Of a DNA stretch of 64,000 nucleotides, positions 15,937 through 24,249 are shown piece after piece. The stretch lies in contig CAWINP010000004.1 of the NCBI GenBank assembly GCA_963837485.1, forward strand, positions 558,001 to 622,000, read 5' to 3'. A program made the translations under genes and the position numbers. The notes below the pieces were generated by a model. The model searched no databases. It had not been told where the DNA came from and worked only from the letters and a program-made list of their open reading frames with translations. Positions within the stretch are counted from its first letter, which is position 1. Each line of letters opens with the position of its first letter. The DNA is from Solirubrobacter sp963837485 (GTDB taxonomy: Bacteria > Actinomycetota > Thermoleophilia > Solirubrobacterales > Solirubrobacteraceae).

Positions 15937-16823
15937 AAGCGGCGACGACTCGCGCTGCGCGCTCGCGTCGCTGGGAGCAATCGCCCGGGGGGCGATTCTC
16001 CCGGGCGATTTGCCTGTCGATCGCCGCGCTCGCGCTCGCCGCTCCGGCGCGCGCCCAGACCGAGTTCCCGGCGGGCAGCGAGACCGCCGCGAGCGGGATC
16101 GTCTCGGCCCGCCTGAGCTGGGACGCGGGCGAGGCGGGACCGGCGAACCCGCGCCTGGAGATCACCCGCAACGGCGGGGTCGCGTTCTCGCGCGCGATCC
16201 CGAAGGCCGTCTGCGACGGCTGCGTGCTGGTCCCCGACAGCCACGACGATCTGCGGACCGCCGACCTCGACGGCGACGGCGAGGCCGAGGTGGTCGTCAG
16301 CAGCTACACCGGCGGCCTGCACTGCTGCACGATCATGGGCGTCTACGGCCTGATCGACTCCAGCGGCGGCTACAGCGAGCTCGTGCAGGACTGGCAGTCG
16401 TCGGGCTTCGAGCTCAAGGATCTCGACCACGATGGCGGCCTGGAGGTCTCCTCGCGCGACATCCGCTTCGAGGACCTCTTCACGTCGCATTTCGCGTCGT
16501 TCCCGCCGCCCGCCGTCTTCGAGTACGAGCGCCCGGGGGACCTTCCGCCGAAGCTCACCGACGCCACCACCCGCTTCCCGGCGGTGATCCGCGCCAACGC
16601 GGCCGAGGCCAAGCGGATGCTGAGGGGGGTTCCGCGCGGCGACGACAACGGCGAGGGCTACATCTCCGCCTACGTCGCCGACCAGTACATGCTCGGCCAC
16701 GGCTCGGCCGGCCTGCGCGAGTTCGACCGCCAGGTCAAGCGCGGGGTGCTGGGCAGCCCGAAGGCGGCGAAGCGGTTCCGCAGGCGCATGCTCACGACCC
16801 TGCATCGCTACGGCTACCGATGA
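15933..16823 (+). CDS. Secreted FG-GAP/VCBS-like repeat protein
   Basis: The 296-residue protein starts at TTG 15933, which overlaps the lipoprotein stop (TTGA) and follows GGAAG at a good distance. The N-terminus (RSRRW... then AICLSIAALALAAPARAQ) is an export signal with a twin-Arg-like stretch. The core has one FG-GAP/VCBS calcium-loop motif, DLDGDGEAEVVV, and a second looser one, DLDHDGGLEV. A conserved-looking GGLHCC sits between them. The role is unknown; it is probably an extracytoplasmic partner of the upstream lipoprotein. Confidence 0.75.
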   Translation: MKAATTRAARSRRWEQSPGGRFSRAICLSIAALALAAPARAQTEFPAGSETAASGIVSARLSWDAGEAGPANPRLEITRNGGVAFSRAIPKAVCDGCVLVPDSHDDLRTADLDGDGEAEVVVSSYTGGLHCCTIMGVYGLIDSSGGYSELVQDWQSSGFELKDLDHDGGLEVSSRDIRFEDLFTSHFASFPPPAVFEYERPGDLPPKLTDATTRFPAVIRANAAEAKRMLRGVPRGDDNGEGYISAYVADQYMLGHGSAGLREFDRQVKRGVLGSPKAAKRFRRRMLTTLHRYGYR

Positions 16824-16831
16824 TGCGTGAC

Positions 16832-16865
16832 GTCACGCCGGATGGGCGTTTCCATCCGGCGTGAC
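16832..16865. terminator. Perfect 14-bp hairpin after the FG-GAP-like gene
   Basis: Arms gtcacgccggatgg (16832-16845) and ccatccggcgtgac (16852-16865) pair perfectly around a 6-base loop, starting 9 bases past the stop at 16823. There is no T run, which is common for terminators in high-GC actinobacteria. It also ends 20 bases ahead of the aldo/keto reductase start, so it could influence that gene. Confidence 0.7.
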
Positions 16866-16885
16866 GGCGTCCCATCATCGGTCGC

Positions 16886-17881
16886 ATGAAGACGAGAACA
16901 CTGGGGAGCATCGGCCCGCGGGTCTCCGCGCTGGGGCTGGGCGCCATGGGAATGTCCGACCTGTACGGCCCCACCGACGAGGGCGAGAGCATCGCCACGA
17001 TCCATGCCGCCGTCGACGCCGGCATCACCCTGATCGACACCGGCGACTTCTACGGCGCCGGCCGCAACGAGCTGCTGATCTCGCGCGCGCTGAAGGACCG
17101 CAACCGCGACGACGTGGCGATCAGCGTCAAGTTCGGCGCGCTGCGCGACCCGCGCGGCGCGTGGCTGGGGATGGACGGCCGCCCGGCCGCCGTGAAGAGC
17201 TTCATCGCCTACACGCTCGCCCGGCTCGGGACCGACCACGTCGACGTCTACCGGATCGCGCGCGTGGATCCGGACGTGCCGATCGAGGAGACGATCGGGG
17301 CGATCGGCGAGCTGGTCCAGGCCGGCTACGTCCGCCACATCGGCCTCTCGGAGGCCGGCGCCGACACGATCCGGCGGGCGGCCGCGGTGCACCCGATCAG
17401 CGACCTGCAGATCGAGTACTCGCTGCTCTCGCGCGGGATCGAGGACGCGATCCTGCCGGCGGCGCGCGAGCTCGGCATCGGCGTGACGGCCTACGGCGTC
17501 CTCTCGCGCGGGCTGCTGAGTGGCCACTGGAGCCCCGGGCGCGAGCTCACGCCGGGCGACTTCCGCTCGTTCAGCCCGCGCTTCCAGGGCGCCAACCTCG
17601 AGCGCAACCTCCAGCTGGCGGAGGCGCTGCGCGCGATCGCCGACGCGCACGACGCCACGGTCGCCCAGATCGCGATCGCGTGGGTGCTGGCGCAGGGCGA
17701 GGACATCGTGCCGCTCGTCGGCGCCCGCAGGCGCGACCGGCTGCACGAGGCGCTCGGCGCCCTCGGCGTGGAGCTGACCGAGGATGACCTGGCGGTGATC
17801 GAGGACGCCGTGCCCGCGGGCGCGGCGGCCGGTAGCCGCTACCCGGAGCCGGCGATGGCCGAGCTCGACAGCGAGCGCTGA
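16886..17881 (+). CDS. Aldo/keto reductase
   Basis: The 331-residue NADPH-dependent oxidoreductase has a (beta/alpha)8 fold (LGSIGPRVSALGLGAMGMSDLYG). The catalytic Asp and Tyr are seen in DTGDFYGAGRNE and the Lys in SVKFG. The fourth catalytic residue, usually His in YLHRVDP, is replaced: the motif reads VYRIARVDP. The cofactor-binding C-terminus is intact (IVPLVGARRRDRL). Some AKR subgroups carry a similar PARLDP variant, so activity may be altered rather than lost. A LysR gene lies convergent downstream. Confidence 0.92.
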   Translation: MKTRTLGSIGPRVSALGLGAMGMSDLYGPTDEGESIATIHAAVDAGITLIDTGDFYGAGRNELLISRALKDRNRDDVAISVKFGALRDPRGAWLGMDGRPAAVKSFIAYTLARLGTDHVDVYRIARVDPDVPIEETIGAIGELVQAGYVRHIGLSEAGADTIRRAAAVHPISDLQIEYSLLSRGIEDAILPAARELGIGVTAYGVLSRGLLSGHWSPGRELTPGDFRSFSPRFQGANLERNLQLAEALRAIADAHDATVAQIAIAWVLAQGEDIVPLVGARRRDRLHEALGALGVELTEDDLAVIEDAVPAGAAAGSRYPEPAMAELDSER

Positions 17882-18014
17882 GGGGTTCGTTGAAGAATGG
17901 TCGGTCCGACTGAGGTGGTGCAGCCGTGGATGCCTCGGGCCGCACGCGACAAGTGATGCGTGCCCCTGGCACGTGAGCGTCGTGGGTGGCTCGAGGCGCC
18001 GCGGATGCGCCGCA

Positions 18015-18908
18015 TCAGGCGTACCGGAATTCTTCAACGGGCCCCTGACCCGACATCCCCTCGCGCGTCCGCCGCACCGCGGCGGACGCGCGGCCGATCG
18101 GCCACAGCACGAGCAGCGGGAGCGTCACGTCGTCCTCGATGGCGAGCTGTGCGATCTCCTGCATCGGCGGCCACCCGGCCGGCACCAGCGCGACGGCACC
18201 CAGCTCGATCAGCTCGCCGAGCGCGGGCGACCCGGTGACGCGCGCCTCGACCGGCTCGACGCGCGCTCCGGCGGCGGCGAGCCGGTTGACGAGCAGGTCG
18301 GTGTACGGCGTACCCTGCGCGCTCCACGTGAGCAGCCGCTCGCCGTCGAGCTCAGCCAGCCGCACCGATGCGGCGCGGTCGAGCCGGTGTCCGGCGGGCA
18401 CGCACAGGATCACCGGCGTTGGCCGCAGCGGCGCGCTGTCGAGCGTCTCGTCGCGCCCGGCCGAGCGCGCGAGCACGAGGTCGAGCTCGCGAGCGCGCAG
18501 CAGCGGGCCCATCTCCGCCGGGCGGACCTCGCGGATCGACACCGAGAGGTCGGGGGCGCCGTCGCGCAGCACGCGCACCAGCTCCTCGCGGTCGGCCACG
18601 CCGACCGCCGGCGAGACGCCGACGCGGACCGTCCCGGTCAGCCCGCCGCCGACCTCCTGCGCGAGCGCGAACGCCGCGTCGGCGCTCGCCAGCGCGTCGC
18701 GCCCGGCGCCCAGCAGCGCCTCGCCCGCGGCGGTCAGCCGCACGTCGTGGGTGGTGCGCTCCAGCAACGCGACGCCGAGCTCGCGCTCGAGCTGGGCGAC
18801 CGACTTCGAGACCGCCTGCTGGCCGAGGTGCAGCCGCTCCGCCGCGCGCGTGAAGCTGAGCTCCTCCGCGACCGCGACGAACGTGCGGAGATGGCGCAGC
18901 TCCGGCAT
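18015..18908 (-). CDS. LysR-family transcription regulator
   Basis: A 297-residue protein starting at MPELRHLRTFVAVAEELSF. The winged helix-turn-helix (FTRAAERLHLGQQAVSKSVAQL) occupies residues about 15-60 and the periplasmic-binding-like effector domain residues about 90-290. ATG 18908 was chosen because the family N-terminus starts there. It is divergent from the YihY gene (44-base gap), the usual arrangement for a LysR target, and convergent with the aldo/keto reductase. The effector is unknown. Confidence 0.93.
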   Translation of the reverse strand: MPELRHLRTFVAVAEELSFTRAAERLHLGQQAVSKSVAQLERELGVALLERTTHDVRLTAAGEALLGAGRDALASADAAFALAQEVGGGLTGTVRVGVSPAVGVADREELVRVLRDGAPDLSVSIREVRPAEMGPLLRARELDLVLARSAGRDETLDSAPLRPTPVILCVPAGHRLDRAASVRLAELDGERLLTWSAQGTPYTDLLVNRLAAAGARVEPVEARVTGSPALGELIELGAVALVPAGWPPMQEIAQLAIEDDVTLPLLVLWPIGRASAAVRRTREGMSGQGPVEEFRYA

Positions 18909-18952
18909 GCGGCCAGGATATGCGCGGCGTGGCCGCCGGGTAGGCCAAGCGT

Positions 18953-19888
18953 ATGCCCCATGCCGCCGCGGTGCCCGAGAACCCGACCGACCTTCCGGGC
19001 CGCACACTGCCCCAGGTGCTCAAGCGCACGGTCAGCCAATTCAGCGACGACAAGCTGCCCACCTGGGCGGCGGCGCTGACGTACTACGCCGTCCTGTCGA
19101 TCTTCCCCGCGCTGCTCGCGCTCGTCTCGATCCTCGGCGTGATCGGCCCGTCGGCCACGCAGCCGCTGATCGACAACCTCTCGACCGTCGCGCCCGGACC
19201 GGCGAAGGACATCCTCACCAACGTGCTGAAGAGCCTCGAGTCGGCTCAGGGCGCCTCGACGCTCGCGCTGATCCTCGGCCTCGGCGCGGCGATCTGGTCG
19301 GCGTCGGGCTACATCGGGGCGTTCATGGACGCCGCCAACGCGGTCTGGGACGCGCCGGAGGGGCGACCGATCTGGAAGCGCGTCCCGCTGCGGCTTGCGG
19401 TCACCTGCGTGATGCTGCTCCTGCTCTCGGGGAGCGCGCTCGCGGTCGTGCTCACCGGGCCGCTTGCGCGCTCGATCGGCAACGTCGTCGGGCTCGGCGA
19501 CACGTTCGTGACCGTCTGGGGGATCGCGAAGTGGCCCGTGCTGGTGCTGATCGTCTCGTTCATGATCTCGCTGCTGTTCTGGGCCGGCCCGAACGTCAAG
19601 CAGCCGGGCTTCCCGTGGGTGACGCCCGGCGGCGTGCTCGCCGTGATCCTGTGGATCGCCGCGTCGCTGCTGTTTGCGCTCTATGTCGCGAACTTCGCCT
19701 CCTACAACAAGACCTACGGCAGCCTCGGCGGCGTGATCGTGTTCCTGATCTGGCTCTGGATCACGAACCTGATCATCCTGCTCGGAGCCGAGTTCAACTC
19801 CGAGCTGGAGCGCAGCCGTCAGATCGCCGCCGGGCACCCCGCGGACGAGGAGCCATACCTCCCGCTGCGCGACGAGCCCAAGCGCTGA
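18953..19888 (+). CDS. YihY/BrkB-family inner membrane protein
   Basis: The 311-residue integral membrane protein has about six helices. The family signature appears as DDKLPTWAAALTYYAVLSIFPALLALVSILG near residues 30-60 (split here by helices), with WSASGYIGAFMDAANAVWD in the middle and GGVIVFLIWLWITNLIILLGAEFNSELER at the end. Members are often misnamed ribonuclease BN; their function is unsettled, with transport proposed. It shares a short intergenic region with a divergent LysR gene. Confidence 0.93.
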   Translation: MPHAAAVPENPTDLPGRTLPQVLKRTVSQFSDDKLPTWAAALTYYAVLSIFPALLALVSILGVIGPSATQPLIDNLSTVAPGPAKDILTNVLKSLESAQGASTLALILGLGAAIWSASGYIGAFMDAANAVWDAPEGRPIWKRVPLRLAVTCVMLLLLSGSALAVVLTGPLARSIGNVVGLGDTFVTVWGIAKWPVLVLIVSFMISLLFWAGPNVKQPGFPWVTPGGVLAVILWIAASLLFALYVANFASYNKTYGSLGGVIVFLIWLWITNLIILLGAEFNSELERSRQIAAGHPADEEPYLPLRDEPKR

Positions 19889-19957
19889 AGCATCTCTCAC
19901 TGTCCGAGCTCTGACTGAGGCGCTCGCGCGACCCCATGAGCCCTGTATCACGCGATC

Positions 19958-20329
19958 ATGGAATGCGCCCGGCTCCCAAGCAGCGATGGGCAGCCGCCGG
20001 AGCTCACGCTCAGCACGTCTCGCATCGGCCACCGACTGGTGGTGGCGGCGGCCGGCGAGGTCGACATCGCATCGGCCGGCGAGCTGCGCGCGGCACTCCA
20101 CTTCGCCGCCGAATCCGGCGCCGCGGAGATCTGGCTCGACCTCAGCGGCCTGGAGTTCATGGACTCGACCGGGATCACCTCGATCGTCGACGCACGCCGG
20201 CAGCTCGACGGGCGCCCGTTTGCGCTCATCTGCCCGGCCGGCCCGGTTCGCCGCGTGCTGGATATCTCCGGCATCGAGCGCGCGATCCCGATCCACGCGA
20301 GCCGCGCCGACGCGCATATGGCGCCTTAG
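19958..20329 (+). CDS. STAS-domain anti-sigma factor antagonist
   Basis: The 123-residue SpoIIAA/RsbV-like protein has the hallmark phosphorylation loop LEFMDSTGITSI, with the acceptor Ser next to Thr. Such proteins release sigma factors by binding a kinase/anti-sigma partner when unphosphorylated. No anti-sigma kinase lies nearby, but a SigB/F-type sigma gene is 4 kb away at 24246. Its end overlaps the convergent Crp/Fnr gene by 4 bases. Confidence 0.9.
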   Translation: MECARLPSSDGQPPELTLSTSRIGHRLVVAAAGEVDIASAGELRAALHFAAESGAAEIWLDLSGLEFMDSTGITSIVDARRQLDGRPFALICPAGPVRRVLDISGIERAIPIHASRADAHMAP

Positions 20330-21330
20330 CGCCGGCGGCGGGCTGCGCCGCGCAGGCCTTCCAGCCGGTCCGCGCGCTCGCGCCGCAGCGCGAGGGTGCG
20401 GGCGCGGAGGGCGGTCGTCTCGAGCAGCAGCGCCTCGAGCTCGCGCGCGCTCCGCGCGGCCGCCTCGCGCGCGGCGGTCAGCGAGGCGAGCAGCTCCGCG
20501 CGACGTGCAGGCGAGGGCGCCGGCTGGGGCTCGGGCTCCGGTTCGGCGTGAGCCGGCTCCGGCGGCATCAGCCGCCGCCGCTGGAGCACGATCTCGGCAG
20601 CGTCGGCGTCGCCGGCGGGCGCTTCCCCCGCCAGCAGCCAGGTCCCGTCGTCGCGCCGCACGATCTCCCGGCGGCGCGCGAGCTCGGTGAGCGCCGTCGA
20701 GACCGTCGGCCGCCGGGCTCCGACCAGCTCGCCGAGCAGCCGGTGCGAGAGCACCAGCGGCAGCGCGACGCCGCCGGGAGCCACGCGACCCCAGCGCTCG
20801 GCGAGATGCCAGAAGAACGCGAGCAGCCGGTCCTCGACCTTGTTGAGCTGCGAGATCGCCTGCGTGACCGCGAGCCGCTGCGCGCGCTCGGACAGGCGGT
20901 CGACGAGCACCGCCTCGATCTCCGGGTACGCGGCGAGCTGTGCCCCGATGCGCCGGTCCAGCAGCGCGATCCGCACGCGCGACAGCGCGTTCCAGCGGAC
21001 GCTCACCGGCAGCAGTCGCGGCGCGCCGTCGATCCTCCAAGGCCGGACGATGTCGCCGGGACCGAGCAGCTCCGTGCTGACCGTCGACTGCAGCACGACT
21101 TCGCGCGCGAGCATCCCGTCGAGCACGAGCAGCCCGAAGTGCGCGGGATCGGCCTCCTCGAGCCGGCCCCCCTCCCACTCGCCCGTCTCGATCGCGCTCA
21201 TGCGCACCCGCAGCTCGCGCTCGGCGACGGCGCGCCGCTCCGGCGCCAGCAGGCAGCCCAGCTCCGGGTCGAGATCCAAGAGCAGCCCAACGGAATCCTG
21301 CGTGGACCGGCGGACCGCGCTTGAGACCAT
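20326..21330 (-). CDS. Crp/Fnr-family transcription regulator with coiled-coil tail
   Basis: A 334-residue protein. Residues about 20-150 form a cyclic-nucleotide-binding-like beta-barrel (FGLLVLDGMLAREVVL, LLGPGDIVRP), and residues about 150-235 carry the Crp helix-turn-helix (LSHRLLGELVGARRPTVSTALTEL). A Pro/Glu linker and about 70 Ala/Arg/Leu-rich residues forming a predicted coiled coil make it longer than usual. No clear cAMP-phosphate Arg motif is seen, so the ligand is open. It is divergent from cheB with about 95 bases between starts. Confidence 0.9.
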   Translation of the reverse strand: MVSSAVRRSTQDSVGLLLDLDPELGCLLAPERRAVAERELRVRMSAIETGEWEGGRLEEADPAHFGLLVLDGMLAREVVLQSTVSTELLGPGDIVRPWRIDGAPRLLPVSVRWNALSRVRIALLDRRIGAQLAAYPEIEAVLVDRLSERAQRLAVTQAISQLNKVEDRLLAFFWHLAERWGRVAPGGVALPLVLSHRLLGELVGARRPTVSTALTELARRREIVRRDDGTWLLAGEAPAGDADAAEIVLQRRRLMPPEPAHAEPEPEPQPAPSPARRAELLASLTAAREAAARSARELEALLLETTALRARTLALRRERADRLEGLRGAARRRR

Positions 21331-21425
21331 TTGGAGATCGTACGTCCGCCGTCCATCGCGCCCGCCGAGTCGCGGTCCGTCAGCTGACTGCCGAACGGCG
21401 CCCCGGGAGGCGTAGGCTGGGACGA

Positions 21426-22073
21426 GTGGACGCGGAGCCTCTGGCCGACCCGCCGCTCGACGTGCCCGTGCGCGTAATCGGCATCGCCGCCTCGGCCGGC
21501 GGCCTGGAGGCCCTGCGGCGCATCGTCGCCGATCTGCCCGCCGATCTCCCTGCGGCGGTCTGCGTCGTCCTGCACATCCCCGCGACCGGCCGGAGCCTGC
21601 TGGCGCCGATCCTGGCTCGCGTGAGCGCGCTTGTCGCGGTCGCCGCCGAGGACGGCGTGCGCCTTCGCCCCGGCGTCATCTACGTCGCCCCCGCGGATCG
21701 GCACCTGCTCGTCCACCGCGACACGATCGAGCTCGGCCGCGGGCCGAAGGAGAACGGCGTCCGTCCCGCGGCGGACCCGATGTTCCGCTCGCTCGCGCGC
21801 AGCTGGGGCCCCGCGGCGATCGGGGTGATCCTCTCGGGCGCGCTCGGCGACGGGGCCGCCGGCGCCCTCCGGCTGACCGAAGCCGGCGGCACCGTGATCG
21901 TGCAGGATCCGAAGACCGCGATGGTCTCCGGGATGCCGGAGAGCGCGATCGCCGCAACGGCGCCCGACTACATCGTCGGGGTCAGCGAGATCGGCGCTCT
22001 GCTGGAGCGGCTCGTTCGCAGCGGCGCCCACGCGCTCTCCAGCGGCGAGAACCGCGAGGGGGCGGCCGGATGA
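21426..22073 (+). CDS. CheB-type protein-glutamate methylesterase, no receiver domain
   Basis: The 215-residue catalytic domain starts at GTG 21426. The Ser-His-Asp triad is visible as IAASAGGLEAL, VVLHIP and SGALGDGAAG. The receiver domain of classical CheB is missing, as in stand-alone signalling versions paired with CheR-PAS proteins. It overlaps the following gene by 4 bases (ATGA). No chemoreceptor, CheA or flagellar gene is in the window, so a role in a non-motility signalling path, with the nearby STAS and sigma proteins, is more likely. Confidence 0.9.
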   Translation: MDAEPLADPPLDVPVRVIGIAASAGGLEALRRIVADLPADLPAAVCVVLHIPATGRSLLAPILARVSALVAVAAEDGVRLRPGVIYVAPADRHLLVHRDTIELGRGPKENGVRPAADPMFRSLARSWGPAAIGVILSGALGDGAAGALRLTEAGGTVIVQDPKTAMVSGMPESAIAATAPDYIVGVSEIGALLERLVRSGAHALSSGENREGAAG

Positions 22074-23968
22074 GCGATGTCGCCGACGCGCCCGCGTTCG
22101 AGGCGCTGCTCGAATTCCTCAAGCGCACGCGCGGCCTCGACTTCACGGGCTACAAGCGCGCGAGCCTCGAGCGCCGCTTCCGCCGCCGGATGGACGTGGT
22201 CGGCTGCCCGAGCTACGGCGACTATCTCGACTATCTCGAGGTCCACCCGAACGAGTACGAGCAGCTGTTCGAGATGCTGCTGATCAACGTCACGGAGTTC
22301 TTCCGCGATCCGGCCGCATGGAACGACCTGCAGGAGCACGTCCTGCCGGGCCTGCTCGAGCGGAAGTCCGACGACGACCCGATCCGCGTCTGGAGCGCCG
22401 GCTGCGCCAGCGGCCAGGAGGCGTACACGGCCGCGATCGTGCTGGCCGAGACGGTCGGCGCCGAGGCGCTCCGCGAGCGCGTGAAGATCTACGCCACCGA
22501 CATCGACGAGGATGCCCTCTCGCAGGCGCGGCTCGCGGTCTACACCGCCAAGGAGGTCGAGAGCGTCCCCGGGCCGCTGCGCGAGCGCTACTTCGAGCGC
22601 AGCGACCAGCGCTGGGCGTTCCGCAAGGACCTCCGCCGCGCGGTCATCTTCGGTCGCAACAACCTCGTCCAGGACGCCCCGATCTCGCGGCTGGACCTGC
22701 TGATCTGCCGCAACACGCTGATGTACCTGAACGCGGAGACCCAGGCGCGCATCCTGCGCCACTTCCACTTCGCGCTGCGCGCCGACGGCGTGCTGATGCT
22801 CGGGAAGTCCGAGATGATGGTCTCGCACCGCGACCTGTTCGCCGCGGTCGACCTCAACAAGCGGATCTTCAGAAAGCAGCCGCGCGACTCGCTGCAGGCG
22901 CGCGCGCAGGGCTTCTCCAACAGCGACGCCGAGCTGCCGGCGGCCGGCGACGAGCGCGGAACCCGCGACGCGGCCCTGGAGCTCGGGCCGCACCCGCTGG
23001 TGATCGTGTCCGGCAGCGGGCGTCTGACGTTCGCCAACCTCGCGGCGCGCGCGCTGTTCCAGCTCGCGCTCGACGATCTCGGCCGCCCGTTCGCCGAGCT
23101 GCCGCTCGCGCACCGGCCGGTCGAGCTGGCAGCGCCGATCGAGCTGGCGCTGCGCGAGCGCCGGCGGGTGGCGGTCGGCGAGGTGGCGTTCGCGCCGGAG
23201 CGCGGCGAGGCGCGGCGGCTGGACATTGCGATCTCCCCGCTGCTCTCCAGCGGCAACTCGGTCCTCGGGGCGAGCGTGGTGTTCGAGGACGTCTCGCGCT
23301 ACGCCGCGCTCCAGGGCGAGCTGGAAGGCAACCGGCGCGACCTCGAGCTGGCCTACGAGGAGCTGCAGTCGACGATCGACGAGCTGGAGACGACCAACGA
23401 GGAGCTCCAGTCGGCCAACGAGGAGCTGCAGACCACCAACGAGGAGCTCCAGTCGACCAACGAGGAGCTCGAGACGATGAACGAGGAGCTCCAGTCGACC
23501 AACGAGGAGCTCGAGACGATCAACGACGAGCTGCGCGAGCGCACCGGCGAGCTCAACCAGGTCAACGACTTTCTGGAGGCGATCCTCACCTCGCTCGGCC
23601 TCGGCGTGGCCGTCCTGGACTCACACCAGCGCGTGCAGATCTGGAACCACCGGGCCGAGGACCTGTGGGGCCTGCGGCGCGACGAGGCGGTCGACCGCCA
23701 CTTCCTCGGCCTCGACATCGGGCTGCCGTCCGAGCAGCTCGCGGCGCCGCTGCGCGCGGTCCTGGCCGGCGCGCAGGAGCGCGAGTCGCGCGTGCTGGAC
23801 GCCGTCAACCGGCGCGGCCGCCCGATCCTGATCCGCGCGACCTTGCTGCCGCTGCTGAACCCGTCGGGCTCGGACGGCAACCGGATCCAGGGCGCGATCG
23901 TGCTGATGGAGAGCCAGGGCGCGGAGGACGGGCATCCGCTCACGGTCAGCCCTGAGACGCCGTCGTGA
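22070..23968 (+). CDS. CheR methyltransferase-PAS hybrid signalling protein
   Basis: A 632-residue protein. Residues about 1-280 are a CheR-type SAM-dependent glutamate methyltransferase (LLINVTEFFRDP, VWSAGCASGQEAYT, IYATDIDEDAL, LDLLICRNTLMYL). A PAS-like region lies near 300-410. Residues about 430-500 form a heptad coiled coil built on repeats of TNEELQS. A C-terminal PAS domain follows (GLGVAVLDSHQRVQIWNHRAEDLWG). CheB-CheR-PAS pairs of this kind are known in large signalling systems, although a kinase domain is absent here. Confidence 0.92.
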   Translation: MSDVADAPAFEALLEFLKRTRGLDFTGYKRASLERRFRRRMDVVGCPSYGDYLDYLEVHPNEYEQLFEMLLINVTEFFRDPAAWNDLQEHVLPGLLERKSDDDPIRVWSAGCASGQEAYTAAIVLAETVGAEALRERVKIYATDIDEDALSQARLAVYTAKEVESVPGPLRERYFERSDQRWAFRKDLRRAVIFGRNNLVQDAPISRLDLLICRNTLMYLNAETQARILRHFHFALRADGVLMLGKSEMMVSHRDLFAAVDLNKRIFRKQPRDSLQARAQGFSNSDAELPAAGDERGTRDAALELGPHPLVIVSGSGRLTFANLAARALFQLALDDLGRPFAELPLAHRPVELAAPIELALRERRRVAVGEVAFAPERGEARRLDIAISPLLSSGNSVLGASVVFEDVSRYAALQGELEGNRRDLELAYEELQSTIDELETTNEELQSANEELQTTNEELQSTNEELETMNEELQSTNEELETINDELRERTGELNQVNDFLEAILTSLGLGVAVLDSHQRVQIWNHRAEDLWGLRRDEAVDRHFLGLDIGLPSEQLAAPLRAVLAGAQERESRVLDAVNRRGRPILIRATLLPLLNPSGSDGNRIQGAIVLMESQGAEDGHPLTVSPETPS

Positions 23969-24003
23969 CTGGACGTGGCGCAGCCTGGGAAGGTCGCAGG
24001 CCC

Positions 24004-24249
24004 ATGAGCGAAGACGAGATCCGGGCGCGGATCCGCGCCGCCGAGCGGCGTGCCGCCGCGGCGGCCGAGCGGACCGCAGAGGCCCACGAGCACGCGGCTG
24101 CCGCGCACGAGCGCCACGCTGACGTCGCGGCGGAGATCGGCGAGAACATCGAGGACGCCCAGCGCTCTCGCGAGCTCGCGCAGCGCCTGCGCGCGACGGC
24201 GCGCAGCGATCGCCGGATCGCCGCGCGCGGGCGCCGCGACGACAGCTAG
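24004..24249 (+). CDS. Small highly charged coiled-coil protein
   Basis: An 81-residue protein (from MSEDEIRARIRAAERRAAAA) almost wholly Ala, Arg, Glu and His, predicted to be one long helix. An upstream start at GTG 23965 overlaps the cheR stop and would add 13 residues. ATG 24004 is preceded by GGAAGG. It is probably co-transcribed with cheB-cheR. No family is recognised; a scaffold or regulator of the neighbouring signalling proteins is only a guess. Confidence 0.65.
   Translation: MSEDEIRARIRAAERRAAAAAERTAEAHEHAAAAHERHADVAAEIGENIEDAQRSRELAQRLRATARSDRRIAARGRRDDS

Noticed and set aside
17888..18039. 11-base inverted repeats cgttgaagaat / attcttcaacg 130 bases apart at the AKR-LysR convergent ends
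   Set aside because: The spacing is large and one copy is inside the LysR coding end; it may be chance or a weak long hairpin, not enough to call a feature.
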